This document shows positions 22,616 to 35,089 of a stretch of DNA of 64,000 nucleotides, piece by piece. Numbering within the stretch: the first letter of the stretch is position 1; each line of letters starts with the position of its first letter. The position numbers and the translations under genes are program-made. Under the pieces are notes generated by a model, which saw only the letters and a list, made by a program, of their open reading frames with translations, searched no databases and was not told the origin of the DNA. The DNA is from Hirundichthys speculiger (lineage: Eukaryota > Chordata > Actinopteri > Beloniformes > Exocoetidae), in NCBI GenBank assembly GCA_018398805.1, contig JAGFBZ010001942.1:161145-225144 (forward strand), read 5' to 3'.

Positions 22616-23585
22616 TAAGAACGTAGTTTTTGTCTGTTATTGTGACTCAGATAACGATCAGCCCAAGCAGGACTCCAGATCTTAAATAAACGACAGCAAA
22701 TGTACCAACAATAAAGGTAAAGATGCGTAACTTCAACATCAGTAGACAGCCATCAGCTATCTAGCCGTATGTATGTTCCTCTGATGTTCTTGCTGTTAAC
22801 ACTCATGCAGGATATAAAAGCAGATAAATGGAAGTTAAAGTCTGCTATAACAGAGATAAAGGTAGAGGAGGCAGTATTCTGACCTGCTGCAGGATCATCC
22901 CTGAGTCGTGTGGCTGCTGCAGAGCTGGAACAGATCATGCGGATCTGCATACCACCCCACAGTGATAAAAGCCACCTGAGACAGGTCATGATGACGCTCT
23001 GCTACGCCCCACCCCCAACCCCACCCCCTCCCCTCCCTCTGTGGATCTTTTGTCCTGCTCTGGAAACCAACCAGAGAACTGTGGTCAGACCGGGAGAGCG
23101 TCGCCTGAGGGCGGACGCAGTCTCTGGTGGATGGAAATGTTCAGCGTTGACTCCTGTGAACGGTAAAGACGGTAAAGAGCTGTGGATCCCAGCAGCAAAG
23201 ACTGCTGTTGATACCCATGATCAGTCTGATAAGGGACCTGGAGGACGGCTGAAGCAGGGTCTCACTTAATTTCCATATAAGGTAATAGTTGGGCCAGTTC
23301 AGACCAGTTTCTTTGTCCCACCCAGGTCCACCTGGCTGTAATGCTGGTGTCTGACCTCCCCACCAGCATGTCCTTGTGGGTCCCATCAGAGGTAAACTTC
23401 TGTGATGGACCAACTGGGGAAGCCTCTGTGGGCCAAATATATGGAGCCCTTGAGGGATACAAGTGGACTAAATGGACATGGGTTAAGAAAGGCACAAACT
23501 GTTACTGTTACCCATAAACCCTCAGTGATGCTGTATATGCAACACATTAGAGAATTAACCGTTTGGCTCCACCAGTGGGCTGCAG

Positions 23586-23735
23586 ATATGGGTCCCAAGC
23601 AGGTTCTTCTCCTGGTTACACGGTGGTCCTGTTTGTGTCTGTCCATATGGACTTTCATTCCTCTGAGAGTCCATATGGACAAACACAAACAGGACCACCA
23701 TGCAACCAGGAGACAAACCCACTTGGGACCCATAT
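23586..23735. repeat. Long inverted repeat, 68-bp arms
   Basis: Arm 23586-23653 and arm 23668-23735 are reverse complements with few mismatches, around a 14-base spacer. They begin ATATGGGTCCCAAGC and end GGGACCCATAT. The inner end is GTCCATATGGAC, itself a palindrome. The transcript of either strand would fold to a hairpin. Confidence 0.88.
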
Positions 23736-23769
23736 ATAGGTCCTACATATAAATGCTGATGGGCAGATC

Positions 23770-24620
23770 TCAGTGCAAGTGAAGGAGGTCATCATTAGGC
23801 TGAACAAAATATAAATCTATAAGAGACCAAAACACAAGATCAACATAAGTCAAGAAAACTCTGGAGAAGGTAGGAAGATCTTTGTCAACATCTGCAATCA
23901 AGAGATGCCTTCATGGATGTAAATACAGAGAGTTTACGAGAAGGTACAAACCAACAGGAACATTCAAGAACAGGAAAGCCATTTAGAGTTTACTGGAAAT
24001 ATCTAAAAAAAAAAAAAAAAATCATCCCATGATCTGGAATTTGATTCTTGAGACAAGTGAAACCAAGATAAACTTGTATCAAAGTGAAGGGAACAGCTCA
24101 TGATCCAAAGCAGACCACCTCATGTTTCAAACACGGTGGAGGCAGTGTCATGATCTGGGCTTGTGTGGCTGCTAATGGAAAAGGGCTCATTGGTGTTAAC
24201 TGATGCTCACATTCAGACAAATGCTACAAAACCGACGGATAATGAGCCTGAACATACTGAGAAAGGAACTGGAGACATTTTGGAGCCAGAGAAGTAGAAT
24301 ATTCTTCAAAGGCCAAGTCAGCCACCTGATCTCAACACAACAAAGTATGATTTCCTGTTCCTCCAGGGATAAAACCCAGAACCCGGTGACGTCCAGCCTT
24401 TAAGACAGCCGTTGACAGCACAAGATTTTCATGCACTTTCATTAAAAAGTATTCTTATCTATAAATGTGTCACTTTACCCACATAAGTTTGAGTCTCTGA
24501 AAACAAAAATGGAGGCTTCTTGCATAAAATAGCTGTAATACCTAAACGTTTTAGTGAAACCTCTTAAATTAAAGTCTGCACTTTGACCACATCATGATTG
24601 TTTTATTTCAAACACACTGT
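23770..24620 (+). mobile_element. Degenerate Tc1-like transposon
   Basis: Contains traces typical of Tc1 transposase genes: AAAGCAGACCACCTCATG, then AAACACGGTGGAGGCAGTGT followed by CATGATCTGGGCTTG. The frame is broken throughout and there is an A17-18 run at about 24005. Confidence 0.6.
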
Positions 24621-24694
24621 TGTGGTGTATTAAGACAAAATCATTAAAAAAAAACCTGTAAATGCTGTTTCTCTCTTTGTACACATAATGGGGA

Positions 24695-25087
24695 TCATTT
24701 GTGATTATTTAGGACCATCGTTGCATAACCATCTATTACTCCAGTTGTTGCATAACTCACATTTATCTGGAAGTATTTAATTCCTCTCCCATTAAATGAA
24801 CCCATTAACCTGATTACAGAATCTCTTTCTGGGCCTCCTGATGCCCATTTTCCTCCATCAGTCATCATCAGCTGGAGTGAATCCAGGATGTGGCCCAGGA
24901 CCACCTCTTCCCCCGTGATGGCAGGCTGGGCACCTGCAGAACTCGGCATGCTGGGAGCTGTCGTGCTCTCTGGCCCGTCTCGTCTTACTGAGACGGGTTC
25001 ATCAAACTTTGATCGGGTCAGGGAAGCTGCAGGCCTGCGGGGACGGTGCACGAGGAAGGAAAAAAAAGCTCCCATTAAAGTGGACAA
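24695..25087 (-). CDS. Unassigned 130-codon ORF
   Basis: The upstream two thirds (24850-25087) is GC-richer than its surroundings and reads coding-like: SKFDEPVSVRRDGPESTT, then ITGEEVVLGHILDSLQLMMT. The last third is AT-rich and more like transposon-end sequence. A real exon could end near 24850. I do not recognise the protein and chance cannot be excluded. Confidence 0.25.
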   Translation of the reverse strand: MSTLMGAFFSFLVHRPRRPAASLTRSKFDEPVSVRRDGPESTTAPSMPSSAGAQPAITGEEVVLGHILDSLQLMMTDGGKWASGGPERDSVIRLMGSFNGRGIKYFQINVSYATTGVIDGYATMVLNNHK

Positions 25088-25639
25088 ACCGCTCCCAGAC
25101 TCACTTTGGAGTCATTACACATATGACTTATACAGCTGAGAGCTGTCACGCACTCAGACGTGCACGCTTGCGCACGTTTGTTCGGTTGGAATATGACTAC
25201 TGTCTGTGGACTTCAGCGGTGCTCGCTGCTCAGGTTCAGAGCATCAATAATCCACTGCTTCAGCTCAGCTTCCAGCTTCAAATTACACCGACTGGGCCAA
25301 GACGAAGACGGAGGCCCGCCCCCGTCTCACCCCGACACGGAACTACATTACCCAGCAGCCACCTCCGCAACTGACGTCTACAGTCGCCGCTAAACGCTTT
25401 GACAGCAGGTCAAATCAATGGTTAGTGAAGAGCTCATGTACAACTGATATCCATGAGGTACATTTAAAGAGTTTATATTTATAGAGTCCACCTTCTTTCT
25501 TCAAAACTTCAAAAGACTCTTAGAGGGTTGAGTTCTTGGTTCTTTTGCTGCTTTTCTCGGTGGCGACGGTGAATTTACGGAGCTCCTACTCTGCTGATCA
25601 ATATTAGATCAATATCAGAATAGAAACGTCATGTCCTTA

Positions 25640-26080
25640 AATCATAAATTATTGTTGTAAAATTGCCAATATTTTGTCTTTAAAAAAGTGAATAATGTTA
25701 ATGGCTTTATCCTAAAAATTGACTTCCATCAATGAAATCAAATATTTTCTAAAGATTTTAAAATTCCCCCCAAAAAGTGACTTTTCATTTAAAAAGTCCA
25801 TAAAAGTACAAATTTCATAAAATTGCAACTTTTTAACTTTAAAATTCATTTTGTTGTAAAATATGAACTTAGGAAAACTGGACCTTTTTGACATAATCAT
25901 GACTTTGTTGTGTAGCCTATATAAAAAAGACCTGCAACTTTTGGACAAAATATTAGCAAATCATGTCTTTTGTGGAATCACATGTTTTTGCTGTGAAAAT
26001 GAAAAACATTTTTTCAAAATAGCAGATTGTTAATTGTGACTTTTTGACATAAAATTGCTACTTTTTTTTTTTATCATAAA
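25640..26080. repeat. Degenerate AT-rich tandem array
   Basis: Repeated variants of TTGTTGTAAAATTGC, AAATTGACTT and AAAATTGCAACTTTT; period is loose, roughly 20-25 bases. Similar in character to 29040-30920. Confidence 0.5.
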
Positions 26081-26469
26081 GCAGCTGCTCAACAGTCTCC
26101 TGACCTCAGTTTTTTCACACCTTAATTTCTTCAGAAATGTTCTAGTTAAGTGTATAAATGTCTTTAAGTGCTCTGATGGACCAGATGAAGTTAAACTGGT
26201 TTCGTCCTTTAGGGCCTGACTTTGACAGGTGTGGTCCATGGTCCCACGAACTCACACGAAGCTCGTTCATTTTTCTTGTTACGCATCAGCTTTAGGAACT
26301 CATTTCTGAAAATATTTAACTTTGGGAGGGACTTGAAATTTTTACATTTATGTATATGAAATGTTCCTATAATCTGTTTCTGTGTAATAATGTGCTGATG
26401 TCAGAGTCTGACACATGAACTCCTGTGATCTGCCGCCACCATGTGGTCAGAAGTGGTATTGTTGAATAG

Positions 26470-27850
26470 AGTGGCTTAAAGACCAAACAACTCCATGTTA
26501 GTCTCATCTGTCCGTAGGACATAGCTCCAGACTGAACCTCAGCTGTTCTTCCGGGCTCTTTTCAGACAGGTTTTCTCCTGGAAACCTTTCCAAATAAACC
26601 ATACTTCAACATGTTCAGTGATGTTTCAGCTCCACAGGCTCTGAGGTGGAGCCTTCCAGTTTCATTGTGGAGGACATTTGCCCAGATGTTTGCTCCTAGG
26701 AAGACTGACAACTGTCTTGAATGTTTTCCACTTGCGAAAAATCTTTCTCACTGTACAACGCTGAACTCAAGATTGCTTGTACAGATGAAACCAAAAGGTT
26801 ACATAAACTTTATAAAAAAAAGAACCTCCCCCCAAACTGTCTGACATTAAATTGCACCAAACCGTTCCAGGTTCAGGTCAGTTAGTATTAATAGAATTGT
26901 TTCTATTTACTAAATGCCTGAATAATGACAGAATTCTTTTTAATCACTTTCTTCAAAGTCATAAGTTTATCACTCCCTTTAAACTGTCTGACTTGGCTCA
27001 AACGTTTTTGGTTTCCTTCCAGAAGCTTCTCTCCATAGTTTTCTGGTATTTTGGTTTGTTCCTCCAGACAGAACTGGAGGAACTGAGTCGGGTCTGAAGG
27101 TCTCCTTGATCTCACACCTGTTCAGCTCTGCTCATAAATGCTCTACAGGACTGGGATCAGATCTTTGTGATGACCACTTCAAAACATTGACTTTAATGTC
27201 TTTAAACCACTTTGTAACTAATCTGGTGGTGTGTTTAGGGTCATTGTCCATCTGAAGACCCAGTTAGACCCAAGCTTTAACTTCCTGGCTGATGTCTGGA
27301 GATGTTGCTTCAATATTTCTAGACAATGTTGATTCCTCATGATATCATCTATGTAGTGAAGTTCACCAGTTCCTCCTGCAGCTTAACACCTCCACATCAT
27401 GATGCTGCCACCCCCGTACTTCACAGTTAGGATGGTGTTCTTAGACTTCAAGTTTCCCTCTTCTTCCTCCAAATGTATCAATGGTCATTATGGTCAAACA
27501 GTTCAGTTCTAGTTTCAGGACTGGATCTGGACACCCCTGCATTAGATGAACGTGGCACCTTCAGACATCTGGAAACTGTCAACATGGATGAACCAGACTG
27601 GTGGAGGTTCACAGTTCTCTAACTGGTATCTTGGCTGATTTCTTTTGATTTTCCCATGATGCTCCACAAGGAAGCAGTGTGAGGTGTTCCTCCAATTAAC
27701 TACGACTTCCTCAATTAACCCACCAGAAGCTTCCAAAGCTGTGACATCATCATTAAATTAAATAAATTAAATTTTGGGCTTTCCCAAATTGTTTAAAGTA
27801 ACTTTAGACCAGGTAAACTTCTGACTTTAAAGAAAGTCATTAAAAAAAAA
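26470..27850 (-). mobile_element. Degenerate Tc1-like transposon, antisense
   Basis: Read on the minus strand it gives Tc1 transposase traces, including CTGTGAAGTACGGGGGTGGC followed by AGCATCATGATG, the conserved GGGS segment. The DNA also has the upstream HTH region near 26900-27100. Stops in every frame. Confidence 0.65.
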
Positions 27851-28523
27851 AAAGTCATTTAATCAGGCATTTCACAAATAGGATTGCAATAATTCTTTCT
27901 AACCGACCTAAAACAGTAAAAGTTTAGCCTGATTTAGTCAGACGATGACGCATCTCTTCATACAGTGTTTGTAAACTCCTGGTTTCAACAGTAAATGATT
28001 CTCTAAGACCATGGCTGATGTCTTTCCCCCTTTGCACTGTGTTAACACCTGAATGCTCCAGACTAGGAAACAAACTACTTTTTGAGGTCGTTACTCCTGC
28101 TGATATGTTCATCAAGGTCTGATCAGCTGCAGCTTCCCCTCTTAAATACAGTAGTAGTAGTAAGGGGGTACGTTTTACTTTTTTCTTTAATTATTCTTTA
28201 ATAAATAATAGCTTGGTTGGAAAAAAAAAAAAAGCTCTCTTGCTGATCTGAGGTTGTATTTTTCTGTGTACCAACTTGTCCAGGACACTTGATTTGTTGC
28301 ATTAATGTGAACTGAACGTTGAACTGCATGATTACGTTGTTCTTTTAAAACACACCTTAAATTAAACTGGAAATGTGGTTTATAACCTGTCTGCGGCGCC
28401 GTCAGCCGTCAGAGCGATGCTGCTGCTGCTTCCCTCTGGTTCTTCTGCACCTGCGACTGAAACGAAAAACACGGAAAACAAAAACAGACCGTCTGTTTGG
28501 ATGAGCTGCATCGCTCTCATCCC

Positions 28524-28529
28524 TTTATT
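28524..28529 (-). terminator. cnot9: Polyadenylation signal of cnot9
   Basis: AATAAA on the minus strand, about 250 bases past the cnot9 stop codon. It is the first canonical signal downstream of the stop that I noticed. Confidence 0.55.
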
Positions 28530-28780
28530 TCAACTGTTCACGTCGTCTCTGCTCGCACATCAGTGCAACAGCTCTGCAACAGTGACGTGTGAATGAGCCG
28601 CAGACCGCCGGTGGACGTCTGTGACGCCGTGCAGCCTCGTCTTTTAAAGTCTCATAACCGAAAAAAAAGAAGAGAAACGATGCCGTCTCCGGATCTGCGA
28701 TCGAAGACTCGTCGTCTGTTTGGCAGTTCTTGCTGGTGATCATCAGAGTTCATGGGGAAATGGAGGGAGGGAGGGGGGGG

Positions 28781-31700
28781 TCACTGCTGGGGGAGCGGTA
28801 TCCCCCGCGGGTCGGTCACCTGACCCTCCTGCAGGTTCTTCACCAGCTGGGCCAGCCAGCGTTTGGTGGTGGTGTCGTCCTTCAGGACCTGAGCGAAGGT
28901 GGTGTCTTTGAGCTGGTCGGGGAGGCACTGACGCAGAGCTTCTCTGGCTCTGAGGACACGGAGACACAGAGACACGGGGACACGGAGACACGGACATTAG
29001 TCACACACATAGTCATGACTTATTCATTCTGAGTGATAATCACAAAGACATGTCAACCTCCAAGAAAAATGGTGTAACTTAATGATAAAAGACATAATTC
29101 ATAACATTAAGAGAATCAAGTCAAACCTTTTACCAGAACAATCATAATAGGAGAACAAAGACGTCATTTTACAAGAAAAAAACAGTTGCACCATCAAAGT
29201 CATACTTTTACAGAGCTGTCGTTTAAAGTTCTTTGATCTTTGATTGTTATAATAGAGAAACAACAACAACACCTGTGCGAGTCCACACAGAGGTCAGTGG
29301 ACAGAAACTCACTCTTCCCCCTAGTGGTCAGTCAGGGAACTGCAAGTAAAGCAACTTCCCAGTTTGATTTAAACCAGACACAATTGGTACCACGCAAAAA
29401 AAAAAAAAAAAAAAAAAAAAAGCTATTTAAGTTTTATTTATTATATGAGTCGGAAGAGCTTTTATATAGCTTTTTTGTGTTTTGAAAAATAACAGGATTC
29501 TCTCAGTAATGGCTACATCTCGGTCACTTGAGTGTGAAAATTTCACCCAGCTAGCAAAATTAGTAAAACGAGTACAACAAAGCCCGCCCCCTTCCCAGTG
29601 GTAAAATTGTCAAGCGTTGACAGTTGCAAAAATGTTGAGGACCACTGGTCTAAGGGTACAAATACAATTATCAACCTACGGAATGAAAATAAAGTCAATT
29701 CAATAATTTTATATTAAACTACTGTAATTTTACATGAATAAAATCAGAGTGAGACTCAAGGAGAAGATCTACATTTAGAAATAGGCAATTTTTAGCAAGA
29801 AAAATTATAAATTTGCAAGAAAAATGTTATTTCATGAGAAAAAAAAAGGTCATCATACTACAGGACTCATGTCATCCTTTTATGAGAAAGTCATAATTTT
29901 ACAAGATCAAAGTCGCAGCTTTAAAAGAATAAAGTCGTCATATCTGAAGAAAGAAAAGAACACATTAAGAACAAAAGAAAAACCTCAATTATGAGAAATA
30001 AAATCAGAAAGTTACTTGATCGAAGTCATGGCTTTACAAGAAAAAACATTTTATAGTGTTCAGAGAAAAAAAAGTCTCTGATTGTAATATAAATCAAAGA
30101 TTTTGTGTATGAAAAATGTCAATATTACCAGAATAAAGGTTGTAATAAAAAATAGAAAATAGTCCTAAATTTACGACGCCAAGTTGTGATTTCACATAAA
30201 CGTGTACATTTACAAGAACGAAATCATAATATGATGAAGCTGAAGTTTTACGAGAAAACCCGTGATATTACGAGAAAGGGGTCCGTTTTATTTTTTTTAA
30301 AAATAAGCAAAACAAAAAACACAGATTTAAGAAGTCCTGAGAAACAATTTTTATAGGAAAAGAATGTTAAAACTTATGAAAAATTAAAAAAAAAAATTTT
30401 AGAATACAAAAAATTAGTCTTAATGAATTACACAGTAGTTTACAAGAATATAAGTCACCATGATACAAGAAGTTGTCATTTTTGTTGTAAATGTCGTGAG
30501 AACAAAGGAGTAATTTTTCAAGAACTAAGTTGAAACTTAAAAAAAAACAAAAAAACATCTGAATTTTGTGAGAATAAAGACTTGGTATTATGAGGGATAA
30601 TTAAGTCAAAGGTCAAAGTTTTACTTAAAATTCATAAAAGGAGAACAAAAACCATAATTTTATGAAAATAGGTAATATGATCTTCAAGTCAGTTTAAAAA
30701 AATAAAACTTCTAAAATTGTGTGAATTTTTTTAAAAGAAATAAATTCATCCTCATCATTCTCATCACAAGAATCACAGGTTTACTTGGAGAAAACAAAGT
30801 TAAATTGTCAGAAAAGTTGTAATTTTACATGGAAAAGGGCATCAATTAATGAGGAAAAGAAGTGTGAATATTACCTGTATTAATTCACTATTTTATGGAA
30901 AATAAGAGTAATAATGATGGACGCAGAGAAGCTCGTACTTCAATTCAGGATTCAGAAAAACTGTTTTTGGTGCATCAGCATCACACTGTAACTTTACAGA
31001 TCTGATCCTCAGTGATGTTGCTTTGAATAACAACTTAAATCAGGTGAAATTACTAATTTATTTCTTTGATATAAGCGTTGTGTCCCCCTCAAACAGTTGT
31101 TGGACCCATCATTTTGACATAATAATTATTCTCAACAACTGATTTACTCGACTGATTTTGCTGAAACTAGACTGCTGTGACCACATGAAATCAATTTCTC
31201 TCTCATTCTTCTTCTATGGTAGTTTTGAATCATTTCCTGAATTCATGTCAATAGAGCAGTACTTCAATAGCAACAGATAAACTGCTGTCTGAGGTCTGTG
31301 ATTGCTCTCCTCCATTTTTTTTTTCCTCAGGTGTGTTTTTAGTGATCCAAATACCTGGAGTTGTCAGAAAGTCGTAGGTAACATCTGACGACGTGCTTCA
31401 GCAGGCGGGCTGACGGCTCTTTGGAGAGCTGGAGGACCATCTTCCCCTGAAACACAGGAAAGCTCGCTGAGACCAGGAGGACACAAGAACGAGCAGGAAG
31501 TGATGTCAGAGAGGAAGCTGACTCACCAGAATCATGGCGACGTGAGAGAAGCGCTCGTACGTCTGGCAGATGTACGCCAGCCCCGTGTCGTCCAGCAGGA
31601 TCTTCTGCAGGATGAAGGTAGCAACCTGGAAAACAAGAACTGGACTTGAAAAACAAGATCCGACACCGGGACGGTTGGAAGAACGTCTGGGCAGCGTACC

Positions 31701-34653
31701 GTTTTGGAGAGCTCGCTTCCAGACTCCATGATGCGCAGGCACAAAGGGATTATCTCTGTGGTCAGAAGGAAGTTGATCACTTCCTGCTCATCGGTTTTCA
31801 CCAGAGCTCCTGCACAGATAAAACCCACGTTAGCCAGTCTGAAGCAGGACCCGAAGTTCTGATCCCTGGAACCAGGGTCACTCACCTATGACCCCCAGGC
31901 TGGTGAGGCGCAGGTACTCGAATGGCCGCGTTTTGCTCACCGTGTGTAGAAAAGGGTAGAGGAAGAGAGGGATGTGCGCAGAGAGGAAGGCTGACCTGTG
32001 GAGGACAAAAATCCAGACGTGAGCACCGCTGGTCCAGATTCTGTTCCAGATTCTGGTCCGGGAGTCAGCACAGACCTCAGACACTAGGGGTGTGGAAAAA
32101 AATCGATTTGGCAATATATCGCGATTTTCGGCCGCCCAATATAATATCGATTTTTCAGCTCCTAATATCAATTTAAGAAAATAGTTTAATTTTCACATTT
32201 AAATTGTTTAAAATTTCAATGTGCAAAACACTAATAATAAACAATAAATAGGTTGTTTTGAAGCAAATAGTTTTGACTCAATTTGTCCTCTGAATTATCA
32301 ATATCTGATGAACATATACAGCAACTTGATTTTTCATCTCTACTTTTAATTTTGATATTAACTGGGTAGAATATCAATATATATCGCGATAATATCGTAT
32401 CGTGAGCCAAGTATCATGATACATATCGTATTGCGAGGTCCTTGCCAATACTCACCCCTATCAGACACCTGGCCACTTCATTTAAAGTTTAAATGGTTTG
32501 GTTAACTTAGCTAGCGTTTGGACGTTGTTGTTTTGTTTTCAGGCAAAAAAAGAAGTTTGATCCAGCCTATTTTGCTTTTGATTGGATGTAAATCACAAAC
32601 TCCGTGTCGTGATTGGCTACTTACACCTGTAATTTATATGAGCTGCCTCCTCCTGTCTCTTTATAAATCCGACTCTTCTTACTCAGAAAGTAGCATTTAA
32701 AATTTGATTGGTTTGTAAACTTTGTTTCTGTAAGTTAACTCAGAGGAAATGGGTATAGTACTATTATCCAGAGATATACACCAGAAGGCAGCTTGACAAG
32801 CTTAAGGAATACATTTATTAGGACAACGCATACAATCCTGCAGCAAAGGAGACCAGAGACAGATTTATCTGGTCTCCTCTTACTCTTTATGTATGGAGTT
32901 TGGGTCATAATTCAATGAATAAATGAGTCTATTATTATGAAATACAGGCTTTTATTATTATGAAATATGTATCCATTATTATGAAATGTTTCCCATTATT
33001 ATATGAAAAAATGTAATTATTATGAAATATATTTTTATTATTATTTAATCTTAGTTTAATGCATAATAGTTTATTTCAGAATGGCTTTTTTATCTAAGAA
33101 TGAGTTTTTACATAATGGCTTCATTTTTCATTAAGAATGAGCTTTTACATAATAATGACATTTTGCCACTGGGCGGGACCAGTGGTTGACCTGCACGCTC
33201 ATTGGCTGATCTTTCTCCATTCTACGCTCTGACATCGACTAGTTGGTGGGGGACTCGCATCGAGCCTGTTGGCTACCTCTCGGAGTAAGTTAGAAAAGGA
33301 TCCTTCTCCTGTTGCCATGCCGTCAAAATCAAGTTTTCCCTACATTTCGCGCTATGTTTCTTAGCCGATGTCAACTTTTAACCGTAAACTGAGGTGCATT
33401 CTGCCACCTACTGCCCTGGAGTATATACATTGCACCTCGCCCACTATCGATATTCACTGTTCTGTTGCTTATGCCTGAATGAAAGAGCAGCCAATCACAT
33501 AAATGGCTCCGCCCTCTCTGCTGTGATTGACACACAGATCATTCTTATGAAAAACAAAACCATTATCATAATAATGGGAAATATTTCACAATAATAAACA
33601 CTTGTATTTCATAATAATAGACTCATATATTAATTATGACCCAAACGGGGCTTCATATTTATGATCAAGGTTCAATTTTAGTGACTGTGAAACATAAGGG
33701 GCAGGGATAATTAAAATACAACAAAACACTGCTTATTACGAGCTTTCTTTGAACGCCGCTTTGTGCAGCGTTTAGGGACCACAGAGAACGGCGTTTACCG
33801 AAGCTTAAGCAAACGGCGCTTTTTACGCCGTTTTATTATTATTCACACGTCATTAATGAGCAAATTTTGACCCTTTTGGCTTGCCATACCAGACAGGCTC
33901 CTCCATCACACCACCTGTTGAGTTTCAATGTGCTGAAAGGCCACCTGGCCTGGTTACCTCGTCTCTGGGTGGGAGGCGACACACTGCAGCAGCGCGAGGG
34001 CGTTGCACACTCTGTTGGACTGGTGGGCTGTCAGGGTGGGGGGGTTGATTGACGGGTAGATGTTGACAATCTCCTGGAAACGACAGGGTGGTTAAAAAAC
34101 CGGGTCAGTCGCAACACAAACCCGTCCAGCTGCTCAGACGCCGGTGCTCACCTGCAGCAGGGCAGCGATGGTCCCGCAGGAGTGCCACAGCATGGGGGCC
34201 AGGTCCGGCACGCTCTCCCGCTTCTTGCTGAGCTCCAGGAGGGCATTCTCCCGGGTTTCTGGGCTGGACAGCTCGTTGATCCACTGGTAGATCTTCTCCC
34301 TGTCCACCTGTGCAAGTGCCGTTGTCACAGCCTGAAAGCAAGACAGGAAACTGAGGACAGAAGAAAAAAAGAGTCTCCAAATAAATAAACGTCACCTGTC
34401 AAAGCTCGAGTTAGTTAGACCGCGGAAGGATACACGCGAATGACTACTGTTCATGCAGTTAGAGCAGAAACGGGACTAACTTACGAATAAGAAACGCAAA
34501 AAAACTTAAATTTATTATTTTGATATCTTAAATCAGTTGTAAGTCTGGTAGTGAACCTAAACTACACCTGTGTTCGTATTGTCCAGGTTTAGCTCACGCT
34601 AACCGCTTTCATAATCAACAGTCGTGAAAACTTACTGCTCCTGTGGCCAACAT
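28781..34653 (-). CDS. cnot9: CCR4-NOT complex subunit 9, complete, eight coding exons
   Basis: CNOT9 (RQCD1/CAF40) is the armadillo-repeat subunit of the CCR4-NOT deadenylase. It docks on CNOT1 and binds tryptophan-containing partners such as GW182/TNRC6. Coding exons on the minus strand are 34636-34653, 34152-34331, 33958-34073, 31886-31995, 31700-31809, 31527-31625, 31355-31446 and 28781-28949; lengths sum to 894 bases, or 297 residues plus stop. The protein starts MLATGA, runs through [20 protein letters not shown] and [20 protein letters not shown], and ends in [16 protein letters not shown]. It is nearly identical to human CNOT9 over the armadillo fold, so strong purifying selection is evident. 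The short six-codon first exon is characteristic of fish versions. PLCD4 lies next downstream, as in human 2q35. Confidence 0.97.
29040..30920. repeat. Degenerate AT-rich tandem array in cnot9 intron 7
   Basis: About 1.9 kb of diverged units of the type AAAGTCATAATTTTACAAGA or GAGAATAAAGTC, spaced roughly 20-26 bases. The plus strand is A-rich, so the cnot9 pre-mRNA carries the U-rich complement. An A27 run lies near 29397. No ORF of interest. Confidence 0.65.
32085..32460. mobile_element. 376-bp hAT-type MITE in cnot9 intron 3
   Basis: Ends TAGGGGTGTGG and TACTCACCCCTA are inverted repeats. It is flanked by a perfect 8-bp duplication TCAGACAC (32077-32084 and 32461-32468). It is rich in ATCG/CGAT words and has an inverted relative at 5890-6385. 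Confidence 0.9.
32892..33655. mobile_element. MITE with about 45-55-bp terminal inverted repeats
   Basis: The left end has TTTGGGTCATAATT, then ATGAGTCTATTATTATGAAA. The right end carries the inverse, ending near AATTATGACCCAAA. Further ATTATTATGAAAT copies sit inside both ends in inverse orientation. About 400 bp of unrelated, GC-richer DNA lies between (33165-33540). No transposase and no clear target duplication. Confidence 0.65.
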
Positions 34654-35089
34654 TGTGTGCAAAAGTGGGATTCAACCCTTTAAGGCCTTTCTAAAAAAAA
34701 AAATAAAAAATGTTATAAATGTTGAGCCTTTTAGCGGCTCACTCTGCAAAAATCCTGAAGAGGTTAGACATCACTGCCAGGAACGACCGGAACCTCTTTC
34801 TTCTTCTGTGGCTGTAAAAGGTCCAGATGTTTCTCTGCTGCCACCTTCTGGTCAACGTCGTTCACTGCAGTCTAAAAGATTTCAAGCGCCTCTAGTCTGG
34901 ATGTGCGATGGCAGAGATTTCTGTTTGTTGTGTACACATGAACATGGGTTACTTGTAATTTTTAAACTGAAGTTCCATCACAAAAAATAAAACTTCAATA
35001 TTGTGTTTTCGTTGAAATATATCTATAAAACTCAGTTTATTCTTCAATATTCAAACAACAATTCTGAACTGTTGATGGGCTAATGACCT

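Larger units (their letters stand above)
18985..28523. other. Intergenic region between plcd4 and cnot9
   Basis: No confident host gene. It contains three Tc1-like remnants (21085-22615, 23770-24620, 26470-27850), a 68-bp-arm inverted repeat (23586-23735), an unassigned ORF (24695-25087) and a degenerate AT-rich array (25640-26080). The stretch 19000-21080 shows no recognisable element. Confidence 0.6.

Noticed and set aside
23386..23752. Two overlapping ORFs of about 115 codons on opposite strands with similar protein text
   Set aside because: They are mirror images caused by the 68-bp inverted repeat, not independent genes.
34643..34990. 115-codon plus-strand ORF across the cnot9 start
   Set aside because: It covers the cnot9 first exon and promoter in antisense with low-complexity lysine runs; no supporting feature.
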